Assembly: GCF_052056295.1 (NCBI RefSeq)
Contig: NZ_CP182493.1
Span: 2,790,001-2,854,000, forward strand
Source of the DNA: Catenovulum sp052056295
GTDB lineage: Bacteria > Pseudomonadota > Gammaproteobacteria > Enterobacterales > Alteromonadaceae
Length of the DNA: 64,000 bases
Direction: 5' to 3'
This document shows positions 16,282 through 25,708 of this stretch, one piece after another; positions within the stretch are counted from its first letter, which is position 1, and every line of letters starts with the position of its first letter. A model generated the notes under the pieces. It worked only from the letters and a program-made list of their open reading frames with translations. It did not search any database and had not been told where the DNA came from. The translations under genes were made by a program, and so were the position numbers.

Positions 16282-17220
16282 ATGCAAGCGTCTGGACATA
16301 TAAGTGTGCTATTAGCCGAATCAATTGATGGATTAGCCATTAAACCAGACGGCGTCTATGTGGATTGCACTTTTGGTCGTGGTGGCCATAGCCGAGCGGT
16401 TTTAGACAAATTAGGTGAAAATGGTCGCTTGTATTCGTTTGACCAAGACCCAACAGCGATTGCTTGGGCGAAGGAACATTTTGACGACCCAAGATTTGAA
16501 ATTATTCATGCTAATTTCAGTCAATTAGAACATGAAATGAACCAACGTGGTTTAGTTGGCAAAGTGGATGGTGTATTAGCCGATTTAGGTGTTAGCTCTC
16601 CACAACTTGATGAAGCTGAACGCGGATTCAGTTTTATGCGTGATGGGCCGTTAGATATGCGCATGAATCCAACAGTCGGTGTCAGTGCTGCTGAGTGGTT
16701 ACAGCATGCCGACGAAGATGATATTGCATTTGTATTAAAAGAATATGGTGAAGAAAGGTTTGCGCGCCACATAGCTCGGGTGATTGTGCACGACAGAGAC
16801 GAAAAACCTTTTAAGCGAACTAGTGATTTATCTAGTTTATTGGAACGAATAATAAAGAAGCGGGAACCGGGTAAACACCCTGCAACTCGTACGTTTCAAG
16901 CATTAAGAATTCAAGTGAATGGTGAATTAGACGCGATCAAAGTGGCTTTGACTGCGGCAACCAATATTTTGGCTAACGGCGGACGTTTGTCGGTGATTAG
17001 CTTTCATTCGCTAGAAGATCGCATAGTAAAACGTTTTATCAGCCATCAGAGTAAAGCTAAACCTGTGCCTAGGGGTTTACCTGTTACTGATGCTGAATTG
17101 AATAAAGACATTAGCTTAAAGCCTATTGGCAAAGCGATAAAACCAACTAAAGCTGAGTTGGAACTCAACCCGAGAGCTCGCAGCTCGGTATTGAGGATAG
17201 CAGAGCGTGTCGGACGTTAA
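16282..17220 (+). CDS. rsmH: 16S rRNA m4C1402 methyltransferase
   Basis: SAM-dependent N4-methylation of C1402 in the ribosomal P site. GHISVLLAESIDGL opens the protein. YVDCTFGRGGHSRAVL is the SAM-binding loop, DGVLADLGVSSPQLD the family signature, and LSVISFHSLEDRIVKRF the C-terminal motif. The 312-residue length is normal. It overlaps ftsL by 14 nt, so the two are translationally coupled, as usual in this cluster. Confidence 0.96.
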   Translation: MQASGHISVLLAESIDGLAIKPDGVYVDCTFGRGGHSRAVLDKLGENGRLYSFDQDPTAIAWAKEHFDDPRFEIIHANFSQLEHEMNQRGLVGKVDGVLADLGVSSPQLDEAERGFSFMRDGPLDMRMNPTVGVSAAEWLQHADEDDIAFVLKEYGEERFARHIARVIVHDRDEKPFKRTSDLSSLLERIIKKREPGKHPATRTFQALRIQVNGELDAIKVALTAATNILANGGRLSVISFHSLEDRIVKRFISHQSKAKPVPRGLPVTDAELNKDISLKPIGKAIKPTKAELELNPRARSSVLRIAERVGR

Positions 17221-17530
17221 GGCGCGCCAACCAAATTTGGCAAAGGTGCTAGTAACCGACTGGTTTGCGCATATTTGGATGATTATTTTAATTGTTGCTG
17301 TGCTGATTTCTGCTTACGCAGTGATTTATTACGCATGGGGCAATCGACAGCTGAATGCTGAAGTTCAGCAGTTGTTGGAAGACAAAGACAAATTAGATAT
17401 AGATTGGCGACATATGTTGCTTGAGCACAATGCGTTATCTGAGCATAGCCGCATTGAACAAATAGCACGAGAAAAACTCAATATGGTCAGACCGCAAGGT
17501 CAACAAGAGAAAGTTATTAAACAACCATGA
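17207..17530 (+). CDS. ftsL: Cell division protein FtsL
   Basis: A bitopic inner-membrane protein of the FtsQLB complex that relays activation to FtsWI. A short cytoplasmic tail is followed by one membrane segment (about residues 22-43, HIWMIILIVAVLISAYAVIYYAW) and a leucine-zipper-like periplasmic helix (NAEVQQLLEDKDKLDIDWRHMLLEH), ending in SRIEQIAREKLNM, a conserved FtsL motif. The start is GTG inside the end of rsmH, and the stop overlaps ftsI by 4 nt. The 107-residue length fits. Confidence 0.93.
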   Translation: MSDVKARQPNLAKVLVTDWFAHIWMIILIVAVLISAYAVIYYAWGNRQLNAEVQQLLEDKDKLDIDWRHMLLEHNALSEHSRIEQIAREKLNMVRPQGQQEKVIKQP

Positions 17531-19263
17531 ATAAACGTAAAGTTCAATTACAAGCAGGTACAGCACGCTGGCGGTTTTATACCGTTTTTGGCGTGATCTC
17601 GCTGGTATTTTGTGCTTTGTTAGCTCGTGCTGCTTATATTCAAGTTATTTCGCCAGATATGTTGCGTGAACAAGGTGATATGCGTACCCACAGAACCTTA
17701 TCTGATACTGTGTTGCGTGGCATGATCACAGACCGTAATGGTTTAGAGTTAGCCATTAGTGTGCCGGTAAATACGGTTTGGGCTGATCCTAAACAAATTG
17801 CTCAAAGTAAATCACTGGAAAAAACACGTGAGTGGCGAGCATTAGCGGATATTTTACGTGTTGATTTAAACGAATTAACTGAACGAGTCGCCAGCAATCC
17901 TAATGGCCGTTTTGTCTATTTGGCCCGCCAAGTTTCGCCAGCAATGGCTGATTATGTCCGCCATTTAAAATTGCCTGGTGTACATTTGCGTCCAGAATCT
18001 AAACGTTATTATCCAGCAGCGGAAGTTAATGCCCACCTAGTTGGTATTACTAATATAGATGACATTGGTATAGATGGTATTGAAAAACTTTATAACGATG
18101 CATTGACTGGTGAAGAAGGGAAAAAGAGCATTTTACGTGATGCTAAAGGTCGCACTATTGACGTTTTGGCGGAAGAAGAATCACAGCAAGCAAAAGATGT
18201 GGTTTTGTCTATTGATCAACGTATTCAAACTTTAGCCTACCAAGAATTGAAAAAAGCCGTGCAGTATTACGAAGCTGATTCAGGTTCTGTGGTTGCTGTT
18301 GATATTGAGTCGGGCGAATTGCTCGCTATGGTCAATAGTCCTTCATACAACCCAAATAATCGTAAAACCATTACTGCCGCAGCTATGCGCAATCGTGCAA
18401 TTACCGATACTTTTGAGCCTGGCTCATCAGTTAAACCGCTCACTGTGTTAGCCGCGTTAGAATTTGGCAGCGTTAATGCCAATACTATAGTCAACACGTC
18501 ACCTGGTTGGTTGCAGATTGGTGGTCGTCGAGTGAGTGATAGTGGTCAAAACCACGGAAAATTAACTTTGGACGGCGTGCTGAAAAAGTCCAGTAATGTT
18601 GGTACCACTAAACTTGCGCTTGAATTGCCAACCGAACAATTTTTAGATGTTTTTTATAACGCAGGTTTTGGCTCTGATACTGGCACAGGTTTATTAGGTG
18701 AAAGCTCCGGCATATTTTATGACCGTCGGCGCTGGTCTGATTTTGAACGGGCAACTTTATCTTTTGGTTATGGGTTGTCGGTAACAGCAACTCAGCTCGC
18801 GCAAATGTACGCGACACTCGGGAATGGCGGAGTACGCCGCCCCTTAAGCATTTTAAAATTAGAACAACCATTACCCGGCGAACGGGTTTTTTCGCATAGT
18901 TCGAGCCGTCAATTATTGAAGATGATGGAAGCTGTATTAGACGAAGATGGTTCAGGTCATAGAGCAGCGGTTGAGGGATATAGAGTTGCTGGTAAAACAG
19001 GAACTAGTCGCAAGGCGGTTGCTGGTGGTTATGGTAACGACTATGTAGGTTTGTTTGCCGGCCTAGCACCTATCTCTAATCCTAAGCTTGCTTTGGTTGT
19101 ACTGATTAATAATCCAAAAGGTGATAAATATCACGGTGGTGAAGTTGCCGCGCCTGTCTTTAGTAAAGTGATGGGTGGCGCATTACAAATTCTCAATGTG
19201 CCAACCGACAAAAATGATGATTTGCAGCTAGCTCAAGTCAAGGAGGCACAAAACGATGCCTGA
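17527..19263 (+). CDS. ftsI: Septal peptidoglycan transpeptidase PBP3
   Basis: Class B penicillin-binding protein that crosslinks septal peptidoglycan in complex with FtsW. An N-terminal membrane anchor at about residues 16-36 precedes the pedestal domain (RGMITDRNGLELAIS). The transpeptidase motifs are SSVK (catalytic Ser300, Lys303), SSN in KKSSNVGTTKL and KTGT in VAGKTGTSRK. It is 578 residues, near the E. coli length. It overlaps ftsL by 4 nt and murE by 8 nt. Confidence 0.96.
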   Translation: MNKRKVQLQAGTARWRFYTVFGVISLVFCALLARAAYIQVISPDMLREQGDMRTHRTLSDTVLRGMITDRNGLELAISVPVNTVWADPKQIAQSKSLEKTREWRALADILRVDLNELTERVASNPNGRFVYLARQVSPAMADYVRHLKLPGVHLRPESKRYYPAAEVNAHLVGITNIDDIGIDGIEKLYNDALTGEEGKKSILRDAKGRTIDVLAEEESQQAKDVVLSIDQRIQTLAYQELKKAVQYYEADSGSVVAVDIESGELLAMVNSPSYNPNNRKTITAAAMRNRAITDTFEPGSSVKPLTVLAALEFGSVNANTIVNTSPGWLQIGGRRVSDSGQNHGKLTLDGVLKKSSNVGTTKLALELPTEQFLDVFYNAGFGSDTGTGLLGESSGIFYDRRRWSDFERATLSFGYGLSVTATQLAQMYATLGNGGVRRPLSILKLEQPLPGERVFSHSSSRQLLKMMEAVLDEDGSGHRAAVEGYRVAGKTGTSRKAVAGGYGNDYVGLFAGLAPISNPKLALVVLINNPKGDKYHGGEVAAPVFSKVMGGALQILNVPTDKNDDLQLAQVKEAQNDA

Positions 19264-20812
19264 TTTAGACTTGAAACATAGTATTGAACAAATTATTCAA
19301 TTAACGCTACCAGCACAAACTGTGGCTGGTTTAGCGATAGATAGCCGTCAAATTAAAACAGGTTACTGCTTTGTTGCTTTACAAGGCCATCAACAACATG
19401 GTTTAGCTTATGCTGAGCAAGCTGTTGAACACGGGGCGACTTTTATTTTAGCGGAAACTTTAGATGACGCTGAGCATGGTGCGCTTTCAGTTGTTGCTGA
19501 CACGCCGTGTTTGTCGGTTTATCAGTTGTCTCGCTTAACTGGGATATTGGCATCTATTCAGTTTAATCATCCGAGCCATAAATTAGCTTTAGTTGGCACA
19601 ACAGGAACAAATGGAAAAACCACAGTTTCTGATATGTTTGCACAGTTAAGCCTAGGTATTCAAAAAAACTCAGGTTATATCGGCACTTTAGGTTGTTATT
19701 GGTGGGATGCGGACAAGAATAAACATACAGCAAAACAGGGTTTAACAACGCCTGATGCTTTTACTTTGCAGCAGTTGTTAGCCAATATGTTGGATTCGGA
19801 AGTCAGCCAAGTTGCAATTGAAGTATCTTCGCACGCTTTGGCGCAAAATCGAGTTTCCGGTTGTCAGTTTGCGGCAGTTGCTTTTACCAATTTAACCCAC
19901 GACCATTTAGATTATCATCAAGACATGCAGAGTTATTTTGTCTGTAAACAAAGTTTGTTTTTGCAAAATCCCAATACTTTTGCAGTTATTTGTACCGACA
20001 ATGAGTACGGACAAAGTTTGCTGCAGTCGGTTATCAAACAGCGGGGTATAGATGCGGATCACAATGTTTTAGCCATTGGCCGCAATGCAGCTAAATTGCA
20101 TACAAACGCTTGGCAAGTTGACTCAGTACAAGCAGTAGAGCAGGGTTTTGATATCAAGGTAGCGCTTACGTCTGCCGATAAGGCAAATCCACAGCAAGTT
20201 GACTGGCATGTGCCTTTGATTGGTGAATTTAATATAAATAATGCTTTAACTGCTTTGGCAATGTTGCAGCATGTTAATTCTGATTTGCTCGAATCTTGTA
20301 TCTCTAATAATCAACAGCCATTTGCTAAATTAACTGCCTGTGCGGGTCGTATGGAAGTATTTAGCGCCAGCAATAAAGCCAAGATAGTTGTTGATTTTGC
20401 TCACACGCCTGATGCGCTGGCGCAAGCTTTGCAAGCAAGTCGACAACATTGCCAAGGAAAACTTTGGGTTGTGTTTGGTTGTGGTGGTGACAGAGACGCA
20501 CAAAAACGTCCACTGATGGGAGAAATTGCTGCGGAGTTAGCTGATTATCTAGTGGTCACCAATGACAATCCTAGAAGTGAATCACCGGAAAAAATTGTTG
20601 CTGATATCTTAGCTGGCATATCAGCGAAGAATAAAGTTTCTGTTGAACAAGACAGAAAAAAAGCCATTGTCCAAACACTTGAAAATGCTGCAAGCGACGA
20701 CTTAATTTTAGTTGCAGGTAAAGGCCATGAAACTAAACAAATTTTAGCTGATGGTGCTGTTGAATATGATGAACGCGCGTTTGTTAAACAGCTAATGGAG
20801 GCGCAAGCATGA
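19256..20812 (+). CDS. murE: UDP-MurNAc-tripeptide synthetase (meso-diaminopimelate adding)
   Basis: A cytoplasmic Mur ligase that adds meso-diaminopimelate to UDP-MurNAc-L-Ala-D-Glu. It has the ATP loop VGTTGTNGKTTVSDMF, QVAIEVSSHALAQNRV with FTNLTHDHLDYH in the central domain, and VTNDNPRSESPE, whose DNPR motif marks diaminopimelate rather than lysine specificity. At 518 residues it is slightly longer than E. coli MurE (495). It overlaps ftsI by 8 nt and murF by 4 nt. Confidence 0.96.
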   Translation: MPDLDLKHSIEQIIQLTLPAQTVAGLAIDSRQIKTGYCFVALQGHQQHGLAYAEQAVEHGATFILAETLDDAEHGALSVVADTPCLSVYQLSRLTGILASIQFNHPSHKLALVGTTGTNGKTTVSDMFAQLSLGIQKNSGYIGTLGCYWWDADKNKHTAKQGLTTPDAFTLQQLLANMLDSEVSQVAIEVSSHALAQNRVSGCQFAAVAFTNLTHDHLDYHQDMQSYFVCKQSLFLQNPNTFAVICTDNEYGQSLLQSVIKQRGIDADHNVLAIGRNAAKLHTNAWQVDSVQAVEQGFDIKVALTSADKANPQQVDWHVPLIGEFNINNALTALAMLQHVNSDLLESCISNNQQPFAKLTACAGRMEVFSASNKAKIVVDFAHTPDALAQALQASRQHCQGKLWVVFGCGGDRDAQKRPLMGEIAAELADYLVVTNDNPRSESPEKIVADILAGISAKNKVSVEQDRKKAIVQTLENAASDDLILVAGKGHETKQILADGAVEYDERAFVKQLMEAQA

Positions 20813-22233
20813 TCAGCCAAACATTAGCTGTGTTACAACAAGTTACCCAAGGCCAACTGATTGCATCTAGCCAATATTCGCTTGAACAAGTATTGGCTTT
20901 GACTGTGAGTCATATTTCAACCGATACGCGTAAAATAACTAAAGGTGACTGCTATTTAGCGCTTAAAGGTGAGCGTTTTGACGGCCATGATTTTTGCCAA
21001 CAAGCGGTTGATGCCGGTGCTGAATTTTTAATAGTCAGCCAGCAGCAGAATATTGATGTACCTCAGCTCGTAGTAGCGGATACACGTATCGCACTTGGTG
21101 TCATTGCTGCGTATAACAAACAACAAGCAAAAGTTAAAACTATTGCGGTAACTGGCAGTGCGGGTAAAACCACAGTTAAAGAAATGCTCTCGGCGATTTG
21201 TAGCCAAGCAGGTAAAACTTTAGCGACTAAAGGCAACTTTAATAATGATATTGGTGCGCCACTGACCTTGTTGCAATTATCTGCGTCAGATGAATACGCT
21301 GTCATAGAATTAGGCGCAAATCACATAGGTGAAATTGCCTACACAGTGAATTTGGTCAAACCTGATGTTGCTTTGGTGAATAACGTAAGTGCAGCACATT
21401 TAGAAGGTTTTGGCTCAATTGCAGGTGTTGTGCAAGCAAAAGGTGAAATATACAGTGGTTTAGCTGAGCAAGGTATTGCGATTGTTAATGCTGATTTAGC
21501 TTGTGCGGATGATTGGTTGCCGGTTATCGGCGGGCGTCCACAAATTCGTTTTTCCACCGAACCTTTTGCGGATGTTTATTTAGTTAATTTGCAGCTAAAT
21601 GAAAGTTTGTGTGCTGAATTTAGCTGGGTTTATTGCGGCAGTGAATATCCGGTAACTTTGAATATTCCAGGTATTCACAATGCCAACAATGCACTTGCGG
21701 CAATTAGCTGTGCGTTAGCTATAGGTATTAAACCTGAGCATATCTGCACTGGCTTGAGTCAAGCACAAACTGTTGCTGGCCGAGTTAAACCTATTCAATT
21801 AGGTCAGCTTACCGTTATTGATGACAGTTACAACGCCAATCAAGGTTCGATGCAAGCTGCAATTGATTTGCTCAAACATGCTAATGCCAAACGCCTGTTT
21901 GTAATGGGTGATATGGGCGAAATGGGCAAATATGCGCAAGATATTCATCAGCAAGTGGGTGAATACGCGCTGAATGCAGAGTTAGACGGCTTTTATGTTA
22001 AAGGTGATTGGGTCAAGTTCGCACAAGCTGATGCCAATTACCAATTCGATTCATTTGATAAGTTAAATCAAACACTGATACAACAAATTGATCAGTTTAT
22101 CGCTGATCCACAACACAATCAGAAGGTAGTTGTTTTGATTAAAGGGTCTCGTAGTTCTGGCATGGACAAGCTAGTTGATATGTTAGTAGCGCACTATCAG
22201 TCCACTAATGCTGTGGAGGGTAGCGCATGTTAG
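20809..22233 (+). CDS. murF: UDP-MurNAc-pentapeptide synthetase
   Basis: Adds D-Ala-D-Ala to the UDP-MurNAc tripeptide, the last cytoplasmic step of the stem peptide. Motifs seen are the ATP loop VTGSAGKTTVKEML, ATKGNFNNDIGAPLTLL, YAVIELGANHIGEI and VIDDSYNANQGSMQAAID. The length of 474 is normal. The ATG overlaps the murE stop by 4 nt, and its own stop overlaps mraY by 7 nt. D-Ala-D-Ala would come from the ddl product of the same cluster. Confidence 0.96.
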   Translation: MISQTLAVLQQVTQGQLIASSQYSLEQVLALTVSHISTDTRKITKGDCYLALKGERFDGHDFCQQAVDAGAEFLIVSQQQNIDVPQLVVADTRIALGVIAAYNKQQAKVKTIAVTGSAGKTTVKEMLSAICSQAGKTLATKGNFNNDIGAPLTLLQLSASDEYAVIELGANHIGEIAYTVNLVKPDVALVNNVSAAHLEGFGSIAGVVQAKGEIYSGLAEQGIAIVNADLACADDWLPVIGGRPQIRFSTEPFADVYLVNLQLNESLCAEFSWVYCGSEYPVTLNIPGIHNANNALAAISCALAIGIKPEHICTGLSQAQTVAGRVKPIQLGQLTVIDDSYNANQGSMQAAIDLLKHANAKRLFVMGDMGEMGKYAQDIHQQVGEYALNAELDGFYVKGDWVKFAQADANYQFDSFDKLNQTLIQQIDQFIADPQHNQKVVVLIKGSRSSGMDKLVDMLVAHYQSTNAVEGSAC

Positions 22234-23312
22234 TTTGGTTAGCACAATGGTTAACTGAAAATGTTGATCCCGGTTTTAATGTTTTTTCTTATCTAACTTT
22301 CCGTTCGATATTAAGCATTTTAACTGGTTTAGGTTTGTCTCTTTATTTGGGACCTAAGCTGATTCGTTATTTGCAACGTATGCAGATTGGTCAAACTGTG
22401 CGTGATGATGGGCCAGAATCTCATTTATCAAAATCAGGCACGCCGACTATGGGCGGTTTGTTGATTTTGGGGTCAATCGCAACTTCGGTTTTGTTGTGGG
22501 CAGATTTAACCAATAGATATGTATTAGTTACTTTGTTTGTAGTGTTGGCATTTGGTGCAATTGGTTTTGTTGATGACTATCGCAAAGTGATCCGCAAAGA
22601 CAGCAAAGGCTTAATCGCTCGCTGGAAGTATTTTTGGCAGTCAGTCACAGCGACTATTGTTGCGGTTATTTTGTATATGACACAACAGCAAGCGGCTGAA
22701 ACTCAGTTGTTGATCCCATTTTTTAAAGAAGTGATGCCACAGCTTGGGCTGTTTTTTATTGTCACAACTTATTTTGTGATTGTCGGCACCAGTAACGCTG
22801 TTAATTTAACAGATGGGTTAGATGGTTTAGCTATAGTACCAACCATTATGGTTGCTTGTGCATTTGCCATCATTGCTTACGTAACCGGCAACGTAAACTT
22901 TTCGTCTTACTTAAATATTCCGTACATTCCAGAAACCAGTGAGTTGGTGATAGTTTGTACCGCAATATTTGGTGCCGGTTTAGGCTTTTTATGGTTCAAC
23001 ACTTATCCAGCACAAGTATTTATGGGTGATGTTGGTTCATTAGCACTAGGCGCAACTTTAGGCGTAATTGCTGTATTGGTACGGCAAGAAATTGTTTTAG
23101 TGATTATGGGCGGTGTGTTTGTAATGGAAACAGTGTCGGTAATTTTACAAGTCGGCAGTTATAAGTTACGCGGCCAACGCATATTTAGAATGGCACCTAT
23201 ACATCACCATTACGAATTAAAAGGCTGGCCTGAGCCTAGGGTAATAGTCCGTTTCTGGATTATTAGTTTGGTATTAGTTTTGATTGGATTAGCAACACTC
23301 AAGTTAAGATAA
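22227..23312 (+). CDS. mraY: Phospho-MurNAc-pentapeptide transferase
   Basis: Integral membrane enzyme making lipid I from UDP-MurNAc-pentapeptide and undecaprenyl phosphate. About ten hydrophobic segments are visible. The signatures are DDGPESHLSKSGTPTMGG near the N-terminus, GFVDDYRKV (catalytic Asp pair), NAVNLTDGLDGLA and MAPIHHHYELKGW (His-rich loop). 361 residues, as in E. coli. ftsW starts 1 nt after the stop codon; murD, which normally sits in between, is missing. Confidence 0.96.
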   Translation: MLVWLAQWLTENVDPGFNVFSYLTFRSILSILTGLGLSLYLGPKLIRYLQRMQIGQTVRDDGPESHLSKSGTPTMGGLLILGSIATSVLLWADLTNRYVLVTLFVVLAFGAIGFVDDYRKVIRKDSKGLIARWKYFWQSVTATIVAVILYMTQQQAAETQLLIPFFKEVMPQLGLFFIVTTYFVIVGTSNAVNLTDGLDGLAIVPTIMVACAFAIIAYVTGNVNFSSYLNIPYIPETSELVIVCTAIFGAGLGFLWFNTYPAQVFMGDVGSLALGATLGVIAVLVRQEIVLVIMGGVFVMETVSVILQVGSYKLRGQRIFRMAPIHHHYELKGWPEPRVIVRFWIISLVLVLIGLATLKLR

Positions 23313-23313
23313 A

Positions 23314-24615
23314 ATGCAAACAGAGCAAGCAAAACCAACATTTAATGAACATTTGAAGCGCTTTTGGCAAAGCGCTTTTGGTGTTTCTGACGCGCACGAT
23401 TTATATGATCGCAGTATTGTATTGTTGGCGTTGGCTTTGGCTATGTTAGGTTTGATTATGGTTGCTTCTGCATCTTTGCCTTATGCGATGCGAGAGTTTG
23501 ATAATCCGCTGCATTTTGTTATTCGCCATGGCATTTATTTGGTGTTGGCTGCTGGTATCGCCTTATTTGTTGTACAACTACCACTCAGTTGGTGGGAAAA
23601 ATATAACCCATATTTATTGATGGCAGCTCTGTTGTTATTGGTTGCAGTGCTCATAGTCGGCCGCACTGTTAATGGTGCAACTCGTTGGTTGGCGATTGGC
23701 CCAATTAATATTCAAGCAGCAGAACCTGCAAAGTTATTTTTCTTTGCTTATTTGGCTGGTTATTTAGTTAGACGTGAGCAAGAGATTAAGCAGAATTTAA
23801 AAGGCTTTTTAAAACCGCTAGCTGTGTTTTTTGTATTGGCACTTTTGTTATTAATGCAGCCAGATTTGGGCACTGTGATTGTGATGTTTGCCACTACTGT
23901 TGGTTTATTGTTTTTGGCTGGCTCTAAGTTAATTCAGTTTTTCTCGCTGTTTTTAACCGGTATTTTCGCCATAGTTGTTTTGATTGTGGTTGAGCCATAT
24001 CGTATGCGCCGAATTTTGTCTTTTATGGACCCATGGGCTGATCCTTTTGGTAATGGCTATCAGCTTACACAGAGTTTAATGGCATATGGCCGTGGTGACT
24101 GGTTTGGTATGGGTTTAGGTAACAGTATTCAAAAACTAGATTATTTACCAGAAGCACATACAGATTTTGTTTTTGCAATTTTAGCTGAAGAGTTTGGATA
24201 TTTTGGTGTAGCTGTTGTGGTTATCGCGCTATTTTGTTTGGTCGGCAAAACCTTAAGTTTAGGTAATCGAGCAATGACGGCTGAGCGCCCATTTGCTGGT
24301 TATGTTGCGTATGCAATTGCAATTTGGATGAGTTTTCAGTCAGCGGTCAATATTGGCGCAAGTGCGGGTTTATTACCAACTAAAGGTTTGACTCTGCCTT
24401 TGGTTAGTTATGGTGGTAGTAGTTTAATTGTTATGAGTATTGCGGTTGCATTAATTGTCCGTATTGATCACGAATTAAGATTAATGAAAACCCAAGCAAC
24501 ACGTAAGTCAGTTAATACTTTGGTTAAAGCGAAAAATAAATCGAATAAAAAAGCTAAATCAGACGAGCAGACAACGCCAGCTATCACAACTCAGGAGGCG
24601 TTATTAAATGAATAA
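23314..24615 (+). CDS. ftsW: Septal peptidoglycan polymerase FtsW
   Basis: SEDS-family glycosyltransferase that polymerises lipid II at the septum with FtsI. Ten membrane segments are expected. NGATRWLAIGPINIQAAEPAKL and MDPWADPFGNGYQLTQSL are SEDS signatures, and the C-terminal GLTLPLVSYGGSSLIV is typical. 433 residues, with a cytoplasmic N-terminus of ~25 residues and a Lys/Ser/Thr-rich tail. It follows mraY directly (no murD) and overlaps murG by 8 nt. Confidence 0.95.
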   Translation: MQTEQAKPTFNEHLKRFWQSAFGVSDAHDLYDRSIVLLALALAMLGLIMVASASLPYAMREFDNPLHFVIRHGIYLVLAAGIALFVVQLPLSWWEKYNPYLLMAALLLLVAVLIVGRTVNGATRWLAIGPINIQAAEPAKLFFFAYLAGYLVRREQEIKQNLKGFLKPLAVFFVLALLLLMQPDLGTVIVMFATTVGLLFLAGSKLIQFFSLFLTGIFAIVVLIVVEPYRMRRILSFMDPWADPFGNGYQLTQSLMAYGRGDWFGMGLGNSIQKLDYLPEAHTDFVFAILAEEFGYFGVAVVVIALFCLVGKTLSLGNRAMTAERPFAGYVAYAIAIWMSFQSAVNIGASAGLLPTKGLTLPLVSYGGSSLIVMSIAVALIVRIDHELRLMKTQATRKSVNTLVKAKNKSNKKAKSDEQTTPAITTQEALLNE

Positions 24616-25708
24616 ACGTCTTTTGATTATGGCTGGTGGCACTGGCGGGCATATTTTTCCTGGGTTAGCGGTTGCAGATGAATTGGCTGCAAAAGGTTGG
24701 CAAATTTTGTGGTTAGGCACAGCTGACCGCATGGAAGCAGACCTAGTACCACAGGCAGGTTACGATATTGAATTTATCAAAATAAAAGGTGTGCGTGGCA
24801 AAGGTTTTATCACTAAGTTGCTGACACCATTTAAGTTGTTAGCAGCTGTACTTGCGGCGCGTAAAGTTATCAAAACATTTAAACCAAATGTTATTGCAGG
24901 TTTTGGTGGATATGTCGCTTTACCCGGTGGAATTGCAGCTAAGCTTACTGGCACGCCGTTAGTGATACACGAGCAAAATGCAGTTGCTGGTATGACTAAT
25001 AAAATATTAGCCAAGTGGGCAAACAAAGTATTTTGTGCGTTTGAGCAAGTGGCGGGTTTAAACAATTATGCTGTCGTCGGTAACCCAATTCGTGCAGATA
25101 TTTTAGCCAAACCGCAGCGACGCACAGATGTAACTGTTGATGGACAAGCGGCGGTTAAAATTTTAGTGGTAGGTGGCAGTTTAGGTGCACAAGCATTAAA
25201 TACTTATGTGCCGCAGGCTATCGCGCAGTTAGATACAAAGGTGCAAATTAACATTGTCCATCAGTGTGGCAAAGGCAACTTGCAGGTTACAGAACAAGCT
25301 TATCAACAACTTGCGGATAACAAGCAAATGTCAGCTCAGGTACTTGAATTTATTGGTGATATGGCCAGTGCATATGCCCAAGCTGATTTAGTGATATGCC
25401 GTGCGGGAGCGTTAACTGTATCGGAAATCGCCGCCATTGGCGTTGCGAGTATTTTTGTGCCATTGCCACACGCAGTAGACGATCACCAAACCAAGAATGC
25501 ACAGGCATTAGAAAGTGTTGGCGCGGCTAAAATTTTAGCCCAATCGCAGTTAGCGCAAGGTTTGTTAAAACCTGTGTTAGAAGAATTATTTGCCGATGGG
25601 CAAAACAAGTTACAACAAATGGCACAAGCCTGCGCTCAGGTTGCAAAACTGGATGCGCAAAAAAATGTCGCCGCAGAAATAGAATTATTAGCAGTAGGAC
25701 AAAAATGA
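24608..25708 (+). CDS. murG: Lipid II-forming GlcNAc transferase
   Basis: A GT28 enzyme at the inner membrane face that adds GlcNAc to lipid I. MAGGTGGHIFPGLAVADEL is the glycine-rich acceptor loop, HEQNAVAGMTN the conserved acceptor motif, and VVGGSLGAQALN the donor-domain glycine loop. CRAGALTVSEIAAIGVASIFVP is the UDP-GlcNAc site. 366 residues, of normal length. It overlaps ftsW by 8 nt and murC by 4 nt. Confidence 0.96.
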   Translation: MNKRLLIMAGGTGGHIFPGLAVADELAAKGWQILWLGTADRMEADLVPQAGYDIEFIKIKGVRGKGFITKLLTPFKLLAAVLAARKVIKTFKPNVIAGFGGYVALPGGIAAKLTGTPLVIHEQNAVAGMTNKILAKWANKVFCAFEQVAGLNNYAVVGNPIRADILAKPQRRTDVTVDGQAAVKILVVGGSLGAQALNTYVPQAIAQLDTKVQINIVHQCGKGNLQVTEQAYQQLADNKQMSAQVLEFIGDMASAYAQADLVICRAGALTVSEIAAIGVASIFVPLPHAVDDHQTKNAQALESVGAAKILAQSQLAQGLLKPVLEELFADGQNKLQQMAQACAQVAKLDAQKNVAAEIELLAVGQK

